A DNA stretch of 64,000 bases from Zonotrichia leucophrys gambelii (lineage: Eukaryota; Chordata; Aves; Passeriformes; Passerellidae), in NCBI RefSeq assembly GCF_028769735.1, contig NC_088170.1, forward strand, positions 43,940,585-44,004,584, read 5' to 3'. How positions within the stretch are numbered: the stretch's first letter is position 1; each line of letters starts with the position of its first letter. Positions 61,066 through 64,000 of the stretch are shown here, one piece after another. The notes under the pieces were generated by a model, which worked only from the letters and a program-made list of their open reading frames with translations, searched no databases and was not told where the DNA came from. The translations under genes and the position numbers were made by a program.

Positions 61066-62477
61066 ACTGACTAGACACCAATAGGACAAGAAGTTTGCAG
61101 TGATAGCATTTTACCAGAAGAACAAGAGAGACAATAATAGCCTTCCAGTATGGGAAATTGTTACAGCCAGGTGACCATTAATTGCTTTCTGTGTTCACTG
61201 AGAATAAGAGAGAGTTGCAATCATCCTAATCTGCTCTGTGAGAACGGACTGGTAAAAAAAGAAAACAAACCAAAACACAAACCCACAGCTATAATACAAT
61301 TCTTTCCAGTGCTTTTTAGTCTTTTGAGATTGGGAAAATACCAACACAGGAGGTTTTCCATATTACTTAGCATCTGTTAAGGATGGTCATGAGTCTCATC
61401 CTGTAGAACAGATTTGAATGAGAATAGATCTTGAGGCTTCTTCTCAGATTTCATATCCTAATGTCTTGCAAAAGTAAGAACATACATTTATCTATGGCTG
61501 TTCTTTGACTAGGCTTTCATTTACATTGGGTATGCATCATCGTCATCCTTATTTATTTATTTCTCTTTCCCTCCACAAGCTAGTAAAAACCAATCAAGAC
61601 AATAGAAGTTCCATTTATATGTGCACCTTCATTCCATTTTAGCTGTTAGTAGAGGTTCACTGTTTAAGCACAAGAGAACACCAGAAAACACAGTGGTCAC
61701 TTGTTAAAACTGTCTGGAAGATCAGGAGTTGTGGGTTTGCATTAAGAGGGGATGAATAGACTTGACTGCAGAATCAAAGAAAATACACAAAAATCCTTCA
61801 ACAGAGAATAAGTACAAAGTCAGCAAGGAAATTAAATGAAGCTTGCAGTATTTCTCTACTCACCATATCCTTAGAAAAAGGCTTTGATTTCATGGGTATC
61901 AGATTGAAGCTTCTAGAAGAATTCTTCCATAAAATTTACGTGAAAGCTTATGGCACAACATTCATGCATTGCACTGTGGGTTTTTTTCAGATGACAATAT
62001 CTATGTTAACTTCTTGTATCCAGATAATAAATATGTTGACAGTGGAACATCAGGGTGTTTATCAGTTCTGTGATGGATAAAACTATACTCTGAACAAACA
62101 GCTTGTGAGACTGACCTTGCACTAGCCACATGCAAAGAGCCGCTCACCTGCCAGAATAATGTTCTTTTTTACAGGGAGTGGGGGAGACAGCTTTTCCCTG
62201 TCAGGGTAGTTTTACAATGGAATATCGATACATACTGAAAAACAAGGAACTGAGGGAAAGGACTTAATACATTTATGACAGCTGCCACAATATCGCACTA
62301 TTTTCTGACTTAGTTGAAATTGGACAATAAATCAATAAACCTCTAGCTGATTGTTACTTCAGTGAAATATGATGCAACATAATTTAGAAGGTGATTTTAA
62401 GGAGTAATTCTCTGGAGATTTTATGACGCACATTTGAGGTTTATTTTCTTTTTCCCCATGAAAAATGCCTTAAATCC
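61066..62477. other. Intronic sequence, no gene seen
   Basis: No gene, RNA or clear repeat was recognised; a short (TTTA)n run lies near 61548-61562. Confidence 0.65.
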
Positions 62478-63059
62478 ATGTGTAAAATTGAAAAAGTTTT
62501 CATCCAACTAACCTGCTTTTGTCTCTTTCTTACCCTGCTTCTGTTTTCAGTCATATCAGCATTATTACAGGGCACTGTTTTCAGACTTGAAGTCATACTG
62601 ACTTTTGCTGGAGAGATTATAGCACAGAGAGTAATGCAGTTCATACGTGCAGCTCAACTGGGTCCTGCTTTTTATGACCATACTTCCACACCCACATGCA
62701 TCAGCCATCAGAGCACACACTGTATTCTGAAACTGAGCTTACAGCAAAAAAATTCTGGCTTTCTTTCTTACCAAAGTAAAGAAAAAATAATTTGTGTTTT
62801 AAAACTGCAGTTCCTTCTATTTCAATGTTTTAAGTGGTTTTGTCATAAAATTTCATGGGCTAGCTGCTGGAAAACCAATCAGGTTGACAGTTTAAACACA
62901 ATTGCTCAAGTGATCCTATGCAGTTCTGCTGCATATGTGAATCCCATCACCTCCTTCAGTGACATAAGCAGGCAAATTTTAGATTTGCAATTTAAATACA
63001 TTCCACGGGATTTCAAAATTACATTCCATAGTCCCTATCAAATAAGATTATCTTCATAA
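62478..63059 (+). other. 193-codon open frame with a model 3' splice site; coding status unsupported
   Basis: This is an ATG-to-stop frame of 193 codons on the strand opposite to the PDZRN4 exon. I recognise no domain: the first 30 residues are hydrophobic and the rest has no family resemblance. Inside it lies a full splice acceptor: branch-like AACTAAC (62506-62512), pyrimidine tract and CAG ending at 62550, with the branch A 39 nt upstream. If spliced, the ATG would be in the intron. The longest-frame status may be chance. An antisense noncoding exon starting at 62551 is one alternative. Confidence 0.3.
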
Positions 63060-64000
63060 AGAGTAAAATGCAACTTAAAAAATGTTCATGTACCTAAAAT
63101 CCAGCTGCATCCTCTGCCACACTCACATATACCCTTAAGCATTTGCATTTACCATGCAATACCATCTTCCCTTTAATTTTTTTGTTAAACTTTGCATATT
63201 AATCAGCCTGATCCAACATCACACCATACTTGATAATACCGCAAAAGATAAACTAGATCTGTTAAAGATCCATGATGTCACTTTGTCTATAGCTATAGTC
63301 AACAAGAGATGACCTTTCAGTCCCATATATTCCTAAGAGTGTAATTAGACTTAGTAAGCAATCTCTAGATTGACTTAAGTACTTAGCAGGGTATTAGCAA
63401 GAGTTGAACTAAATTCAAGCTTCAGTTGCTTTAATTAATATAGAGTTTGAAAGCTTTCATTTAATGTGATAGTAGGGAGAGAGCAGACATTGAGACCTGG
63501 CAACACTCATCTGTCTGCTGTCTTAGTAGAGAATGCAGTAAAACAGCAGCAAACAGCATTAATTATACAGAAAACAAACTGTGATTAAGAAATGAAGGGT
63601 TTCCTGCAAGTTTACTGACAGGTGTGATGCTGTTAATTCATTAACTGTAAGATATGAAGGAATAATTATACAGGTAATTTTGATCATTCTCTGCAATACA
63701 CCATAGATTATAATACTTGAAAATCCCACATGATAAGTACTACAGACAGATTAACAGTCAAACCCTTAAAAAGAAAACCTTTAAAAAGTGCAAATCTTCT
63801 ATTAAGCCACAAATCTGAATTTAGAGTAATCCACAGTCACATTCCAGAGTAAAGGTGACTGACATGGAATAATGGGCAGGAGGAATCCTGAATTTCAGAT
63901 GAAATTCAGTGAGCACACTGCATCTGCAAGTGAAGTGACACACAAAACAATGTCAAACAAGCTGATAATCTTCAAAAGGCTGATGTGATCCTGAGACAAT
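63060..64000. other. Intronic sequence to window end, no gene seen
   Basis: This is AT-rich sequence with no recognised exon, RNA gene or transposon. Confidence 0.65.

Noticed and set aside
1..64000. CRISPR array, tRNA/rRNA genes, operons or prophage
   Set aside because: No regularly spaced repeats, no cloverleaf or rRNA sequence recognised, and all context is vertebrate intronic DNA.
3320..64000. Upstream PDZRN exons (RING, TRAF-type, N-terminal half of PDZ1) on the minus strand
   Set aside because: I looked for frames resembling the RING and the GFNIIGG-type PDZ loop and found none; they are expected beyond the window. A small exon could still be missed by eye.

Overview
This looks like vertebrate, most likely bird, nuclear DNA: AT-rich, almost free of open coding sequence, with splice-type signals, CR1 LINE fragments that end in the avian ATTCTATG-type tail, and an ERV solo LTR of a type common in songbirds. 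A passerine is my best guess, but that rests on recognising repeat families by eye. There is no bacterial or viral gene organisation, and nearly all open frames in the window are chance frames.

The one coding segment I can support is a short exon on the minus strand at 3251-3319. It has an ATG in a strong Kozak context, 23 codons (beginning MGCNLC, ending EVSQ) and a perfect CAG|GTGAGT splice donor in phase 0. I recognise it as the alternative first coding exon of the PDZ/RING scaffold genes PDZRN4 and PDZRN3, and I favour PDZRN4. Starting here skips the RING, TRAF-type and most PDZ1 exons and gives a short isoform with an N-terminal MGCxxC lipidation-like signal. On this reading, 1-3248 is the start of the next intron, 3320 to about 3720 is the 5' UTR and promoter, and the remaining 60 kb is a large intron of the long RING-containing isoform, upstream of the alternative promoter.

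The rest is noncoding. (i) Candidate regulatory blocks lie at about 2080-2380, 3320-3720, 17050-18110 (a CpG cluster with a palindromic RFX X-box), 33410-33790, 36850-37260, 43750-44110, 47985-48190 (a second CpG-dense patch with an X-box-like palindrome) and 50500-50900. (ii) Transposon remains are two sense-oriented CR1 3' ends (29368-29753 and about 48470-49517), one antisense CR1 3' end (42645-42790), a much older CR1-type reverse-transcriptase relic (60486-61065), a minus-strand solo LTR (58993-59401) and a probable second LTR-like repeat (40190-40575). (iii) Low-complexity tracts include a T41 run, an A20 run, a (GGGGA)n G-quadruplex candidate, two C/A-only strand-asymmetric tracts and a TA/CA microsatellite. 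(iv) Two near-ideal perfect hairpins lie at 39909-39937 and 42401-42430.

No tRNA, rRNA, CRISPR array, operon or intact mobile element was seen. The most interesting points are the isoform-switching exon with its promoter, the two CpG/X-box modules, and a complete branch-point/polypyrimidine/AG splice acceptor inside a 193-codon plus-strand frame at 62478-63059.
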